Shown in pieces: positions 1-10,951 of a stretch of DNA of 64,000 bases. A program made the position numbers and the translations under genes. The notes beneath the pieces are model-generated. The model was not told where the DNA came from. It searched no databases and saw only the letters and a list, made by a program, of their open reading frames with translations. Source of the DNA: Neoarius graeffei (taxonomy: Eukaryota > Chordata > Actinopteri > Siluriformes > Ariidae); assembly GCF_027579695.1 (NCBI RefSeq), contig NC_083582.1, positions 37,557,964-37,621,963 of the forward strand. Direction: 5' to 3'. Position 1 is the stretch's first letter. Each line of letters starts with the position of its first letter.

Positions 1-128
1 TGTCAGCCCTGTGATGAGCTGGCGACTTGTCCAGGGTGTACCCCGCCTTTCACCCGTAGTCAGCCGGGATAGGCTCCAGCTTGCCTGCGACCCTGTAGAA
101 CAGGATAATGGATGGATGGATGGATGGT
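1..128 (+). mobile_element. SINE (HE1/Mermaid-like), 3' part cut by window start
   Basis: Reads 'gtcagccctgtgatgagctg' and 'gcgacttgtccagggtgtac' through to 'acaggataatgg' and (ATGG)n. It is the same 3' body as the full copies at 5326, 35679 and 50999. The 5' tRNA-like head lies outside the window. Confidence 0.8.
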
Positions 129-230
129 ATATACATGCGCCTGCCCTGTGTGGGTTGTGTGGGAAAGGTCCTGGAGGACAATCTCTCTGCATTTCACCAA
201 CCACACAGTTAAAAAAAAAAAAAAAGTAAA

Positions 231-357
231 TAAGTAACTTTTACTCAAAGTACATTTTCAATAAGTTACTTTTTATTTTTGAGTCAATTTTTACACAAGT
301 AATTTTAGTTGTACTTGAGAACAATTTCACCATAGTAACAGTACTTTTACTTGAGTA
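231..357. repeat. AAGTAC-rich fragment resembling a hAT end
   Basis: Short motifs such as 'acttttactcaaagtac' and 'cagtacttttacttgag' resemble the termini of the hAT element at 29317-30534, which ends in similar CAAGTA/AGTAC repeats. Probably a truncated relative. Confidence 0.3.
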
Positions 358-1390
358 AAATAATTTAGATCTAAATTAAATTAAATGCAAATGAAATCAA
401 TAGCAGTTGCTTTTAGCGAGTGAGTTCAGATGCCAGAAAAGCTTCAACACGCTCTTAAATGTCCCATGGGTCGAGAGCTGGGGACTGGTGAAGGTCACAG
501 GATATTATTTACAAGCCCTGATGCACTGAGTATAGGGGTGGAGTCATTCTGGAAGAGACCACGCCCATGAGCATAGAACCCTTCCATGATTTGCAGTCAC
601 TCTTCTCTCTAAGGGGACAAGTGGAGCGGAACCTTGTCCTCCCACAAGTGTTACAGGGCCAGTATTATTTCCTTTCATTTGTCATCTGTATAAAACCCAT
701 TTAATTTCAGAAAGAATCTAAAATTTCCGTGTGAATTTCACATGCTGCCACACAGTCTTAACAGAAGGGGATCTGTTTGAGGAAGGCGATTCCAGTTCAC
801 CTCTCCTCAGCTGTGGTTAGTCCTCACATGGCTGCACATCATGAGAGCAGAAGCAGATCTATGACTCATGTGTACGCAGAGCACACGGGATGTGAACATC
901 TGCAGCTGCTGTGGGTTTTATAGTGCAGACGAGTGAGTACGATTTATAAAAGTGTAATGAGGTTAGAGTTTTCTAATGGAGCTTCCGCTGCTTTTTTCTC
1001 CCTGACTGAGCGATAAGGCAGATCACGATGACGTGTGAGATGGGAGCTGAGCTCTTTGATGTTTGAGGTTCATTAATGAAGCCGCACACACAACGTGAGA
1101 TGGACAGAGTGTCCGAGAGTTTCTTTGTGAGCTTCTCTAATGATTAAACACGTCTGCAAAGCGGAGATAAAGACATGCGCCATCAGCTATTAGCGGTAGC
1201 AGTACGGCTGCTCTCTGAACTGTGCAGATCAATGCGTGTACGTTATGGAGACGTATTGAGTGGACGTATTCAGGGCAGCCGTGCGTTTCGTCTCTCCAGG
1301 CCTGACTCGTTTACATGCACAGACATGTTTGGCTTTGGGACTGAAGAAGGATATCTGTGAAGATACTCAGTCATCCAGGTACATAGTAAT
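358..1390. other. intergenic sequence, no gene seen
   Basis: Downstream of jmjd1c. No open frame above about 60 codons with coding character and no clear repeat termini. Nothing I can annotate. Confidence 0.6.
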
Positions 1391-1492
1391 CTGTGGTTGG
1401 TAGAAGAGAGCAACTGGACTTGCTTGAAGATTCTTGAAGATGTTTCGCCTCTCGTCTGAAAGGCTTCCAACCACAGATTACTACTGTATGTA

Positions 1493-3102
1493 CAGTGGTG
1501 CTTGAAAGTTTATGAACCCTTTAGAATTTTCTATATTTCTACATAAATATGGCCTAAAACTTCATCAGATTTTCACACAAGTCCTAAAAGTAGATAAAGA
1601 GAACCCAGTTAAACAAATGAGACAAAAATATTATACTTGGTCATTTATTTATTGAAGAAAATGATCCAATATTACATATCTGTGAGTGGCAAAAATATGT
1701 GAACCTCTACGATCAGCAGTTAATTTGAAGGTGAAATTAGAGTCAGGTGTTTTCAATCAATGGGTTGACAATCAGGTGTGAGTGGGCACCCTGTTTTATT
1801 TAAAGAACAGGGATCTATCAAAGTCTAATCATCACAACACATGTTTGTGGAAGTGTATCATGGCACAAACAAAGGAGATTTCTGAGGACCTCAGAAAAAG
1901 CGTTGTTGATGCCCATCAGGCTGGAAAAGGTTACAAAACCATCTCTAAAGAGTTTGGACTCCACCAATCCACAGTCAGACAGATTGTGTACAAATGGAGG
2001 AAATTCAAGACCATTGTTACCCTCCCCAGGAGTGGTCGACCAACAAAGATCACTCCAAAAGCAAGGCGTGCAATAGTCGGCGATGTCACAAAGGACCCCA
2101 GAGTAACTTCTAAGCAACTGAAGGCCTCTCTCACATTGGCTAATGTTAATGTTCATGAGTCCACCATCAGGAGAACACTGAACAACAATGGTGTGCATGG
2201 CAGGGTTGCAAGGAGAAAGCCACTGCTCTCCAAAAAGAACATTGCTGCTCATCTGCAGTTTGCTAAAGATCACGTGGACAAGCCAGAAGGCTATTGGAAA
2301 AATGTTTTGTGGACGGATGAGACCAAAATAGAACTTTTTGGTTTAAATATGAAGCGTTATGTTTGGAGAAAGGAAAACACTGCATTCCAGCATAAGAACC
2401 TTATCCCATCTGTGAAACATGGTGGTGGTAGTATCATGGTTTGGGCCTGTTTTGCTGCATCTGGGCCAGGACAGCTTGCCATCATTGATGGAACAATGAA
2501 TTCTGAATTATACCAGCGAATTCTAAAGGAAAATGTCAGGACATTTGTCCATGAACTGAATCTCAAGATAAGGTGGGTCATGCAGCAAGACAACGACCCT
2601 AAGCACACAAGTCGTTCTACCAAAGAATGGTTAAAGAAGAATAAAGTTAATGTTTTGGAATGGCCAAGTCAAAGTCCTGACCTTAATCCAATCAAAATGT
2701 TGTTGAAGGACCTGAAGCGAGCAGTTCAAGTGAGGAAACCCACCAACATCCCAGAGTTGAAGCTGTTCTGTACGGAGGAACGGGCTAAAATTCCTCCAAG
2801 CCGGTGTGCAGGACTGATCAACAGTTACCGCAAACGTTTAGTTGCAGTTATTGCTGCACAAGGGGGTCACGCCAGATACTGAAAGCAAAGGTTCACATAC
2901 TTTTGCCACTCACAGATGTGTAATATTGGATCATTTTCCTCAATAAATAAAAGACCAAGTATAATATTTTTGTTTCATTTGTTTAACTGGCTTCTCTTTG
3001 TCTACTTTTAGGACTTGTGTGAAAATCTGATGATGTTTTAGGTCATATTTATGCAGAAATATAGAAAATTCTAAAGGGTTCACAAACTTTCAAGCACCAC
3101 TG
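1493..3102 (+). mobile_element. Tc1/mariner transposon, copy A
   Basis: 1610 bp between TA dinucleotides (1491-1492 and 3103-3104). The ends are inverted: left CAGTGGTGCTTGAAAGTTTA, right (reverse complement) CAGTGGTGCTTGAAAGTTTG. Same family as copy B at 18777-20368. Carries one transposase gene with a mutated catalytic residue. Confidence 0.95.
1860..2882 (+). CDS. Tc1-like transposase, full length but catalytic Glu mutated
   Basis: 340 residues from MAQTKEISEDLRKSVVDAHQ, the usual start for this family; an upstream in-frame ATG at 1782 is unlikely to be used. An N-terminal paired-type helix-turn-helix (KGYKTISKEFGLHQSTVRQI) precedes a DD34E catalytic domain: Asp in VLWTDETKIELFG, Asp in MQQDNDPKHTS. 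The final residue 35 positions on is Lys (NPIKMLLKDL) instead of Glu (NPIEMLWKDL in copy B), and the Trp after it is Leu. The frame is otherwise intact, but the enzyme should be inactive. Cut-and-paste DNA transposition is the family function. Confidence 0.93.
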   Translation: MAQTKEISEDLRKSVVDAHQAGKGYKTISKEFGLHQSTVRQIVYKWRKFKTIVTLPRSGRPTKITPKARRAIVGDVTKDPRVTSKQLKASLTLANVNVHESTIRRTLNNNGVHGRVARRKPLLSKKNIAAHLQFAKDHVDKPEGYWKNVLWTDETKIELFGLNMKRYVWRKENTAFQHKNLIPSVKHGGGSIMVWACFAASGPGQLAIIDGTMNSELYQRILKENVRTFVHELNLKIRWVMQQDNDPKHTSRSTKEWLKKNKVNVLEWPSQSPDLNPIKMLLKDLKRAVQVRKPTNIPELKLFCTEERAKIPPSRCAGLINSYRKRLVAVIAAQGGHARY

Positions 3103-3439
3103 TATGTTTCTACGCACTTTGGGATGAGATCCCTATGAGAGGACTTCCAGAAAACTGGCAGACATCTTAGCCAGAGAGGATCGTTCATTTTTGTCAACCT
3201 GGAACGACCATCACTGAACAGAGGTGGGTGTCTAAGACATCTTTTATCAGCCACCTACAATGCAGCCATCAGCATTCTGATTATGATGATCCATGAGAGG
3301 ATAAATACTGGATACTCCCTATTAGTCAGACAGAACTGAGGATGCCTTTCAGACGAGAGGCAAAACGTCTTCAAGAATCTTCAAGCAAGTCCAGTTGCTC
3401 TCTTCAACCAACCACAGACTGAAGGAGGAGGTGAAAAAG

Positions 3440-4473
3440 CAAGTGCAGGTGGCTGACGCTTTATTAGCAGCTCCTCATTAAGTCATCGATCGGGCTTTGC
3501 TTTAGAAAAGACAAAAGGCGGCGTCTGATAAATCCATTTTAATGGAAAATGTAAAACCCTTTGAACTTCATGTACAAAGCATGTAACACTTGCACTTTTA
3601 AAATTTTGAAATTGAAGCAAGCTGTGTTTTTAAAAAAATACATCAGTGAATGTATATATGTATATATTTACACAGCATAGTAAGTCTTTAATTTTTTTTT
3701 TAATCATCGACTTCAAAACTTCACCATAGTAAATCTTAACCAAAAAAAAAAGAGAAAAAGAAATGACAAATTTTCTTAAATAAATTACAACTTTTTTTGT
3801 AAATGTCTCCATTTTACAGTGAATACTTCTTCTTAATAAAATGCTGAAGTGTGTTATTCATTTAGGCTTTCTTTACATAATATAACTTTACAATGTTTAC
3901 AAGAGTTTGGCAGTTAAAATTTTTCAAAAGATATGGCATGAGGACTGCAAGTTTCAGCAATGATTCCCAAAGTACAGGCAACAGCTGGTGTTCGGATCCC
4001 GTCTCACAGTTACTGTCTCGATGTAGTGAGCGGCGTTAGGATCCCATTTAGCAAACTGTACAAGTCACATTTACATTTGATCTAGAACACAGAGCGTAGA
4101 CGTCCTAAAAATAAATACATCATTTTCACATAATGTACAGTATGTAAGGAAAACGGAAAAAAAAGGAAGAAAAAAAAAACCAACAACAGACAAACAAACA
4201 AACAAACAAACAGAGTGTGAATAAAGTTTGAACAGCAGTGCTGCTGCTGCTGCTTGCGGATTATCTTCAGTTTTTGTCTCTTTTCTGTTAGATCACAGTT
4301 ATCCTGATGCGTTTGGGCGATACTGCTGTGGTGTCAGTAACAAATAAATAACGTCTGTTTTTCTATTGTCTTCTTTTAAAGTCTGCTTGGCACTGGAGGT
4401 TCAGGACGCGAAGGTTAGTGTGCATATTTGGGGTTAAGTGATGAAGGCGTGCTGACAGCAGCAAGAGGAAGGG
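3440..4473 (-). other. jmjd1c: jmjd1c 3' UTR (inferred)
   Basis: About 1 kb of AT-rich sequence downstream of the stop, including an (AAAC)n tract near 4191-4213 (read on the plus strand) and TATATA-rich stretches. Its end is inferred from the AATAAA on the minus strand at 3460-3465. No reading frame of note. An ATTAAA-type signal near 3687 is an alternative, shorter end. Confidence 0.55.
3460..3465 (-). terminator. polyadenylation signal AATAAA for jmjd1c
   Basis: Minus-strand GCTAATAAAGCGTC. It is the first canonical AATAAA I noticed after the stop codon on that strand, about 1.0 kb downstream, and it sits just before a dispersed inverted-repeat element begins (3418). Cleavage would fall near 3435-3450. 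Confidence 0.45.
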
Positions 4474-4569
4474 TCATGAGTTCGCCTCGTCTTCCTCCTG
4501 AGCCTCAGCGCTGCACCGCTTTAATGTTCCCACAGCATCCTTTACGCAGTGGTAAAAGATGTTCTTGAC
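4474..4569 (-). CDS. jmjd1c: jmjd1c last coding exon 26
   Basis: Residues 2386-2416 and stop: VKNIFYHCVKDAVGTLKRCS followed by AEAQEEDEANS and TGA at 4474-4476. VKNI(F/L)YHxVK...LK is the conserved C-terminal helix after JmjC. Acceptor CTCTCAG after a long CT tract. The acidic tail matches the human EDEVEDMEEN type ending. Confidence 0.96.
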   Translation of the reverse strand, partial: VKNIFYHCVKDAVGTLKRCSAEAQEEDEANS

Positions 4570-5325
4570 CTGAGAGAGAGAGAGGGGGAGAGGGGGTCAG
4601 TGACATTATGGATTACAGCCAGACTCTGACTCATGCGCTTTAAATAGGCTGAATAGCTGCTGAGAGAGAAAAAAGGGCTAAAATGCTAAATTACACAGCA
4701 ACTCATTAATGGACACTGTGCACTTAGCAAAAAGCGAGCGCCACTGCTGAAAAACATCTATTAGACGTCGCCTGCTGAATGACTAATGAGTTCTACAAGC
4801 TCAGCTATTAAAGGTGAAAATACATACAAGGAAAACTCGATACAAAGCAGGGCGCTGTGTGCGGCACGAGGAGCACAGACACTTATAATGAGACCGAGAC
4901 AGAGAGAGAGAGCACAGAGACGTGTAATATAAAACAGACACAGTGCTGAAAGTGAACACTTTCGACACTGATAGTGATGTGAAGGCTTTTGAAGACGTGC
5001 GCATTTGTCATTAGGGACAGAAGCTCTGGTCCGGAGCCACATATCCACAGTGCAAACAGGTTTCAGGTTCATGGACCTCCTCTTTATAGGTTTCATGGAT
5101 ATCAGCCATCCACCAACTAACACTACCGATATTTTACATTTCGCTGAAATGCTAATTACCTTTTTTAAATGTCGCGATTTGACAGATATAAACTGATGTC
5201 TCATTGATTTCCCCGTCTTTCGAGATGTTGTGCTACCACGAGGCAGCGTGCTCGCTGCCCCACCGAGCTCGATCGAGTTACTAATGCAACAATCACTTTA
5301 CATTCCGGTCCATACATGCAATCCC

Positions 5326-5708
5326 GGGGCGGCACGGTGGTGTAGTGGTTAGCGCTGTCGCCTCACAGCAAGAAGGTCCGGGTTCGAGCCCCGTGGCCGG
5401 CGAGGGCCTTTCTGTGCAGAGTTTGCATGTTCTCCCCGTGTCCGTGTGGGTTTCCTCCGGGTGCTCCGGTTTCCCCCACAGTCCAAAGACATGCAGGTTA
5501 GATTAACTGGTGACTCTAAATTGACCGTAGGTGTGAATGTGAGTGTGAATGGTTGTCTGTGTCTATGTGTCAGCCCTGTGATGACCTGGCGACTTGTCCG
5601 GGGTGTGCCCCGCCTTTCGCCCGTGGTCAGCTGGGATGGATGGGCTCCAGCTTGCTTGCGACCCTGTAGAACAGGATGGAGCGGCTAGAGATGATGAGAT
5701 GAGATGAG
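5326..5708 (+). mobile_element. SINE, full length with target duplication
   Basis: tRNA-derived head with A box 'tagtggttagcgc' and B box 'ggttcgagccc', then the family body, ending 'gatgagatgagatgag'. Flanked by the 12-bp direct repeat ACATGCAATCCC (5314-5325 and 5709-5720). Polymerase III-type retroposon mobilised by a LINE in trans. Confidence 0.93.
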
Positions 5709-5858
5709 ACATGCAATCCCGCTGCCCCATGCTCGGTCTCTGAACACTTTCACTAGCGGAAGAACCGTAAGTAGGCGGTCAATGACGGGGTTGACAAATT
5801 GGGCTAGTTTAAAAATTCTCATCATACACCAAGGCTGTTTTACAGCAAATCATCTGAA

Positions 5859-6778
5859 TTAAAGCTAGACTGCTTTTCAGATTTTTCAAGTACAGGTCAT
5901 ATAAAGAATTTTCCCAGACACACAGTTATTTTTGTTTAGTGGACCGAAAGTACTGAATTCGAATCACAGACTTCCAATTTTATTTGTTTTTTTAAAAAGA
6001 ACAATTAATGACTTTAGAGCCACGTGGCCCTAAATTCTCTGCTATTTTTTCCTGCTTCCCCATGACCCAATTCAACATACTACGACATGCATGACGTGGT
6101 GGGCTTTCCCCGTTTGTGCAAGGCATTGTGGGATACAAATTTGAAACAGGAGAGAAAAATGGAAGACGTGTGCGCGCGAATGAAACGTGAAAGATCGACT
6201 ACAGTAACAGAAAGCGAGAAGAAAAGCGTTACGTTATATACGAAGGAAAGGAAACGCTGTGTGGTGCTGTGGAAGACGGCTGCCTCTCCAGTAGCTCTGT
6301 AATTTTTAGCTCTTTAAACCTCTTTTTTTCCACCTTTTTACTTTTCTGCTCTTCTTACGAAGACATAGTGTGTTTTATTTTTAACTTCCCGGAGGGAACC
6401 CTCCCAAAGGGATCAATAAAGTTCTATCTAATCTAATCTAGGACCAAACTAATAAATATCGGCGGTCAGTGAGCACCTCGGTGTGATCAGCTGTTCGTTT
6501 AGCGACAGAATGATGGAACTGTCAGTACACGGTCAAAGTAAACCTGCGCATGCGCACACACACACGGACTTCCTCTGTCTGCTTGACTGTGCGAAGTGAG
6601 TGATTTCATGCACATTATTTACTCGGGGAATCCCTTCAAATTAAATAATTTCCCAGCCACAGAATGGCCTGGGTTTTTTTTTGAGATATTACAAAAATAA
6701 ACACAATCACAATGACCAAATTTCAGAGGGAACTAAATTTCACAGATTTTATGAAATCGAAAAGCCATCTCACTTTAA
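5859..6778 (+). mobile_element. TTAA-ended miniature DNA transposon (piggyBac-type), copy 1
   Basis: 920 bp starting TTAAAGCTAGACTGCTTTTC and ending in the degraded inverse (GAAAAGCCATCTCACTTTAA). Internal sequence is shared with copies at 50951-52708 and 56704-59009. It has no transposase. Near 6380-6441 it contains a LINE-type tail ('gggatcaataaagttctatc' then CTAAT repeats), probably a separate insertion. Confidence 0.8.
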
Positions 6779-6860
6779 ATCTAATAACTTTCCACAAAAA
6801 AAAAAGGCATTGGGTAAGTGCACACAGGGCTTTTATTATGATGTATGGAACCATTTAGAA

Positions 6861-6865
<5 letters not shown>

Positions 6866-6927
<62 letters not shown>
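6866..6927. repeat. (TA)n(CA)n microsatellite
   Basis: About 26 TA units followed by CA units, directly left of the Tc1-like element at 6936. The expected left TA target copy seems to have been absorbed into the microsatellite. Confidence 0.95.
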
Positions 6928-6935
6928 TATACACA

Positions 6936-8540
6936 CAACCCCAATTCCAAAAAAGTTGGGACAAAGTACAAATTGTAAATAAAAACGGAATGCAATGATG
7001 TGGAAGTTTCAAAATTCCATATTTTATTCAGAATAGAACATAGATGACATATCAAATGTTTAAACTGAGAAAATGTATCATTTAAAGAGAAAAATTAGGT
7101 GATTTTAAATTTCATGACAACAACACATCTCAAAAAAGTTGGGACAAGGCCATGTTTACCACTGTGAGACATCCCCTTTTCTCTTTACAACAGTCTGTCA
7201 ACGTCTGGGGACTGAGGAGACAAGTTGCTCAAGTTTAGGGATAGGAATGTTAACCCATTCTTGTCTAATGTAGGATTCTAGTTGCTCAACTGTCTTAGGT
7301 CTTTTTTGTCGTATCTTCCGTTTTATGATGCGCCAAATGTTTTCTTTGGGTGAAAGATCTGGACTGCAGGCTGGCCAGTTCAGTACCCGGACCCTTCTTC
7401 TACGCAGCCATGATGCTGTAATTGATGCAGTATGTGGTTTGGCATTGTCATGTTGGAAAATGCAAGGTCTTCCCTGAAAGAGACGTCGTCTGGATGGGAG
7501 CATATGTTGCTCTAGAACCTGCATATACCTTTCAGCATTGATGGTGTCTTTCCAGATGTGTAAGCTGCCCATGCCACACACACTAATGCAACCCCATACC
7601 ATCAGAGATGCAGGCTTCTGAACTGAGCGCTGATAACAACTCGGGTCGTCCTTCTCCTCTTTAGTCCGAATGACACGGCGTCCCTGATTTCCATAAAGAA
7701 CTTCAAATTTTGATTCGTCTGACCACAGGACAGTTTTCCACTTTGCCACAGTCCATTTTAAATGAGCCTTGGCCCAGAGAAGACGTCTGCGCTTCTGGAT
7801 CATGTTTAGATACGGCTTCTTCTCTGAACTATAAAGTTTTAGCTGGCAACGGCGGATGGCACGGTGAATTGTGTTCACAGATAATGTTCTCTGGAAATAT
7901 TCCTGAGCCCATTTTGTGATTTCCAATACAGAAGCATGCCTGTATGTGATGCAGTGCTGTCTAAGGGCCCGAAGATCACGGGCACCCAGTATGGTTTTCC
8001 AGCCTTGACCCTTACGCACAGAAATTCTTCCGGATTCTCTGAATCTTTTAATGATATTATGCACTGTAGATGATGATATGTTCAAACTCTTTGCAATTTT
8101 ACACCGTCGAACTCCTTTCTGATATTGCTCCACTATTTGTCGGCGCAGAATTAGGGGGATTGGTGATCCTCTTCCCATCTTTACTTCTGAGAGCCGCTGC
8201 CACTCCAAGATGCTCTTTTTATACCCAGTCATGTTAATGACCTATTGCCAATTGACCTAATGAGTTGCAATTTGGTCCTCCAGCTGTTCCTTTTTTGTAC
8301 CTTTAACTTTTCCAGCCTCTTATTGCCCCTGTCCCAACTTTTTTGAGATGTGTTGCTGTCATGAAATTTCAAATGAGCCAATATTTGGCATGAAATTTCA
8401 AAATGTCTTACTTTTGACATTTGATATGTTGTCTATGTTCTATTGTGAATACAATATCAGTTTTTGAGATTTGTAAATTATTGCATTCCGTTTTTATTTA
8501 CAATTTGTACTTTGTCCCAACTTTTTTGGAATCGGGGTTG
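6936..8540 (-). mobile_element. Tc1-like transposon, copy C (different family)
   Basis: 1605 bp with long inverted ends: CAACCCCAATTCCAAAAAAG on the left and CAACCCCGATTCCAAAAAAG (reverse complement) on the right, followed by 'TTGGGACAAAGTACAAATTG'. A TA follows at 8541-8542; the left flank reads CA instead of TA. Internal AAAAAAGTTGGGACA repeats near 7131 and 8331 form a second inverted pair, typical of transposase sites. Confidence 0.93.
7198..8232 (-). CDS. Tc1-like transposase with premature stop near the C terminus
   Basis: 344 residues from [20 protein letters not shown], or from [20 protein letters not shown] 18 residues in. HTH motif [22 protein letters not shown]34E triad present: Asp in [11 protein letters not shown], Asp in [11 protein letters not shown], Glu in SPKENIWRI with 34 residues between the last two. 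A TGA after SSVPRR interrupts the frame; the same frame continues QTVVKRKGDVSQW to a TAA at 7156-7158, so the copy lost 14 residues by a single stop. Otherwise well preserved, so a recent insertion. Confidence 0.92.
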   Translation of the reverse strand: MTGYKKSILEWQRLSEVKMGRGSPIPLILRRQIVEQYQKGVRRCKIAKSLNISSSTVHNIIKRFRESGRISVRKGQGWKTILGARDLRALRQHCITYRHASVLEITKWAQEYFQRTLSVNTIHRAIRRCQLKLYSSEKKPYLNMIQKRRRLLWAKAHLKWTVAKWKTVLWSDESKFEVLYGNQGRRVIRTKEEKDDPSCYQRSVQKPASLMVWGCISVCGMGSLHIWKDTINAERYMQVLEQHMLPSRRRLFQGRPCIFQHDNAKPHTASITASWLRRRRVRVLNWPACSPDLSPKENIWRIIKRKIRQKRPKTVEQLESYIRQEWVNIPIPKLEQLVSSVPRR

Positions 8541-8984
8541 TATATATTAGAATGGATAACGTGTGAAATTTTTTTTATTTTGATTCGTAATTTTTGAGCA
8601 AAACAAGAAAAATGTTCCCATTTTCCAGTGGCTGAAATATTTGGGCTAGTTTCAGGTCTTTTATGCGTTTTTGAGATTTAGTTGAGCTGGAAATTTGTCT
8701 GAAATCTGGCAGCCTTGGCTAATCATGGTTAATTACCTTGAACACAGTTGAACAAGAATGTCTGCCTAAAAATGAGCTGCAGGGCTGTATTCTGGATGAC
8801 TGTTGGGTCTCAACTGCCCATTCGGTCCATCATCCACCTTATGCAACAGTTGTTACGAACAGTTTTGCACCCACGTCTCCATCACTGAACAGTTGATAAA
8901 TTTCAACAAAACGGGTTTCATGTTAAAACTATAATGAGTTCACAAATTACTCTGATGCTCATATTCACAAGTTACTCAGAAGTT

Positions 8985-9150
8985 CCTGCTTACACAATGG
9001 CACTTATAAAAGGGAAACGATTTCTAATCACAACTATCTGGTCTGGTGTCACCCAGATGAGTCTGGTTCCTTTCAAGGTTTCTTCTCAGGGAGTTTTTCC
9101 TGACCACCGTCACCTCTGGTTCATTCATTAGGGGGAAGTTTATCAGTGGT
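8985..9150. repeat. dispersed teleost repeat fragment
   Basis: Contains 'cccagatgagtctggttcct', 'caaggtttcttctcaggga' and 'gtttttcctgacc', a stretch I recognise as repeated widely in fish genomes. Boundaries and class not determined. Confidence 0.4.
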
Positions 9151-9247
9151 TTCACTCAGGTTGGCGTCATAACATGAATACGAGCTAATAATGAATCAGC
9201 CTTTTCTTAATAAACTTTTACGAACAGTCATGAAGGCTGTATTCAGC

Positions 9248-9772
9248 TTAACCCCTTCAGTGCCCTTGGTCGAGTCACGTACATCATGAAATCTTTTACC
9301 GCTGTACCTTATGACGTACGCTACTCGTCATAAACACCTCCTTTTATGTACCTTACATGGCACATTACTTTTACTTCACAGTGGCACATTACCGCGAGTT
9401 GGCCTAGTGGTTAGCGTGTCCGCCGGCCTCTTGATCGCGAGTTCTATTCACGGTCGGGTCGTACCAAAGACCATCATAAAAATGGTACCCAGTTACTTGG
9501 TGTACATTGTGTTTTCAAGTACTAGTAATTCATGTTTATGGACAGGTTCTCGTTGACAAGACCCATTGTCTTGTTTTTTGTTTTTTTGAAGTTGTTTCTG
9601 ATTACTAAAGTTATTTTTACTCTACAACAGTGTTTTTTTGTTATTTTTCGAAACAAATACTAAAAATATAAAAGTTCTGAACAAGATTATCAAAATATCC
9701 CAATTTTGACCTATTTTTGTCCTATATGCCCGGCACATTACAATTAATTATGGGTGGCAGCCAAGGGGTTAA
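9248..9772. mobile_element. TTAACCCCTT-ended element with embedded SINE head
   Basis: Inverted ends TTAACCCCTTCAGTGCC and (reverse complement) TTAACCCCTTGGCTGCC, 525 bp. TTAA is both terminus and target. Near 9394-9480 it holds a tRNA-like SINE head with A box 'tggcctagtggttagcg' and a damaged B box 'gagttctattc'. No transposase. Confidence 0.65.
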
Positions 9773-9925
9773 ACACAAAACAACTACCTCCATTTGCTTC
9801 TCTTTTCTTGTGCTTTTGGCAATCTTAAAACAGACATCTGACTTCTTGTTGAATCTATTTGTACAGTCAATCACACAACAGCTTTTCCCCATTTTAGGTT
9901 TGGTTTTTTTGTGTTTTCGCAGCAC
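9773..9925 (-). pseudogene. THAP-domain fragment (transposase relic)
   Basis: From Met at 9892: MGKSCCVIDCTNRFNKKSDV followed by CFKIAKSTRKEKQ. The C-x4-C pair with NR and K-rich turn is the start of a THAP zinc-binding domain, used for DNA binding by P-element and Kolobok transposases. The frame then runs into the TTAACCCC element at 9772, which cuts it off. Confidence 0.5.
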
Positions 9926-10379
9926 TAGAGCTGTGTTACTTCTGCCTGCAGTGATGCCCCGTGCATTTCCACTACTGTACGTTGCTGCACCCTCTGCTGT
10001 CTAAACAACACAATTACAGCGAGGAAAAGCTAAAATAATCGCAGTTCGTTATTTGTACTTGATTTGAATCATCACTTTGTATCGTGATTTATCATCAGAC
10101 ACTATATGCCTAGTTATAATTAACTACAGGGAATTTTTTTTTATACAAAATTAATTTCTGCTGAAACACTACACAAAAGACAGTCATTTTGGTGTCTCCC
10201 GGTCTGATGGTGTCACCCGGTGTGGTCTGCACCCACTGCACCGCTCAGTGACGCCGCGGAGTTCATATATTTAAAATTTACAGCCAGAATTAATTTATTT
10301 CTGTTAAACTGCTTTGCAATAAGGTCCATTGTTAAAAGCAATATGCTAATAAAATTAATCAAATTGTATATTATGTTAC

Positions 10380-10560
10380 AGGCATTTAGCAGAGGCTCTT
10401 ATCCAGAGCGATATGCAACAAACCCAGAGCAGCCTGCGGAGCAGTTGGGGATGAGGTGCCTTGCTCAAGGGCACTTCAGCCATTCCTGCTGGTCCAGGGA
10501 ATTGAACTAGCAACCTTTTGGTCCCAAAACTGCTTCTCTAACCTTTAGGCCATGGCTTCA
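10380..10560 (-). repeat. dispersed repeat with reverse tRNA-like end
   Basis: Plus strand 'aggcatttagcagaggctct' to 'gccatggcttc', with 'gccttgctcaagggcac' and 'gaattgaactagcaacctt'. The last part resembles a reversed B box. This motif series is frequent in teleost genomes; exact class not known to me. Confidence 0.4.
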
Positions 10561-10914
10561 TTACTGAATTACTCTTTAAAAAAAAAAAATCACTTAGCAT
10601 GTAATCTGTAGCATAAGTCAAGTGGTTTTGTTTGTTTTTTAGGCTAATTGTTATAAATGCCGTTGTGCCCCACTCAAATCTCCGGCCGCTGCTGCTTGTG
10701 TGTGCGCTTCCCTAGTATTTGAGCTCTTGGTAATACGTGCTGATTATTAAAAGTCTTCATGCATGCGTGTCCTGGTTTCCAGCATTTCCATGTTTTGAGT
10801 AGCCCTAGGTACAGAGTAGCTGAGTAAGCTGGAAGAACTCGCTTCTTCTTTGAAACACAACGGACTAGTTTATACAAGCGCTCCAGACTCGAGTCAATAA
10901 ACACAAAAGATCCG

Positions 10915-10951
10915 TCAATTAAAAAGGTTCCTTAGGAACCTTTTTAATTGA
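10915..10951. repeat. perfect 17-bp palindrome with 3-base loop
   Basis: Arms TCAATTAAAAAGGTTCC and GGAACCTTTTTAATTGA around TTA. Every base of the stem pairs. Intronic with respect to jmjd1c (intron between exons 25 and 26). Function unknown; see findings. Confidence 0.95.

Larger units (their letters stand above)
1391..3418. repeat. inverted-repeat dispersed element, split by a Tc1 copy
   Basis: Arms 1391-1464 and 3345-3418 are inverted copies of about 74 bp ('gagcaactggacttgcttga', 'gattcttgaaga', 'cctctcgtctgaaagg'). Without the Tc1 insertion the arms would be about 270 bp apart. This motif is a known dispersed sequence in fish genomes; its class is not clear to me. It abuts the inferred jmjd1c polyadenylation site. 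Confidence 0.6.

Noticed and set aside
1818..2273. Antisense frames over the Tc1 transposases (151 codons, also at 19102)
   Set aside because: Shadows of the transposase reading frame on the other strand.
1440..3370. Hammerhead-ribozyme-like core near CTCGTCTGAAAGG / CAGACGAGAGGCAAAAC in the inverted-repeat element
   Set aside because: The CUGANGA...GAAA arrangement is suggestive (Penelope-type elements carry such ribozymes), but invariant core positions do not match and no stem III closes.
5340..5400. True tRNA genes at the SINE heads (5.3, 9.4, 14.6, 35.7, 51.0 kb)
   Set aside because: A and B boxes are present, but cloverleaf pairing is incomplete and the segments continue into SINE bodies with target duplications.
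6681..6998. Tyr/Ile-repeat frames over (TA)n tracts (also 13.6-13.8 kb)
   Set aside because: Microsatellite translation.
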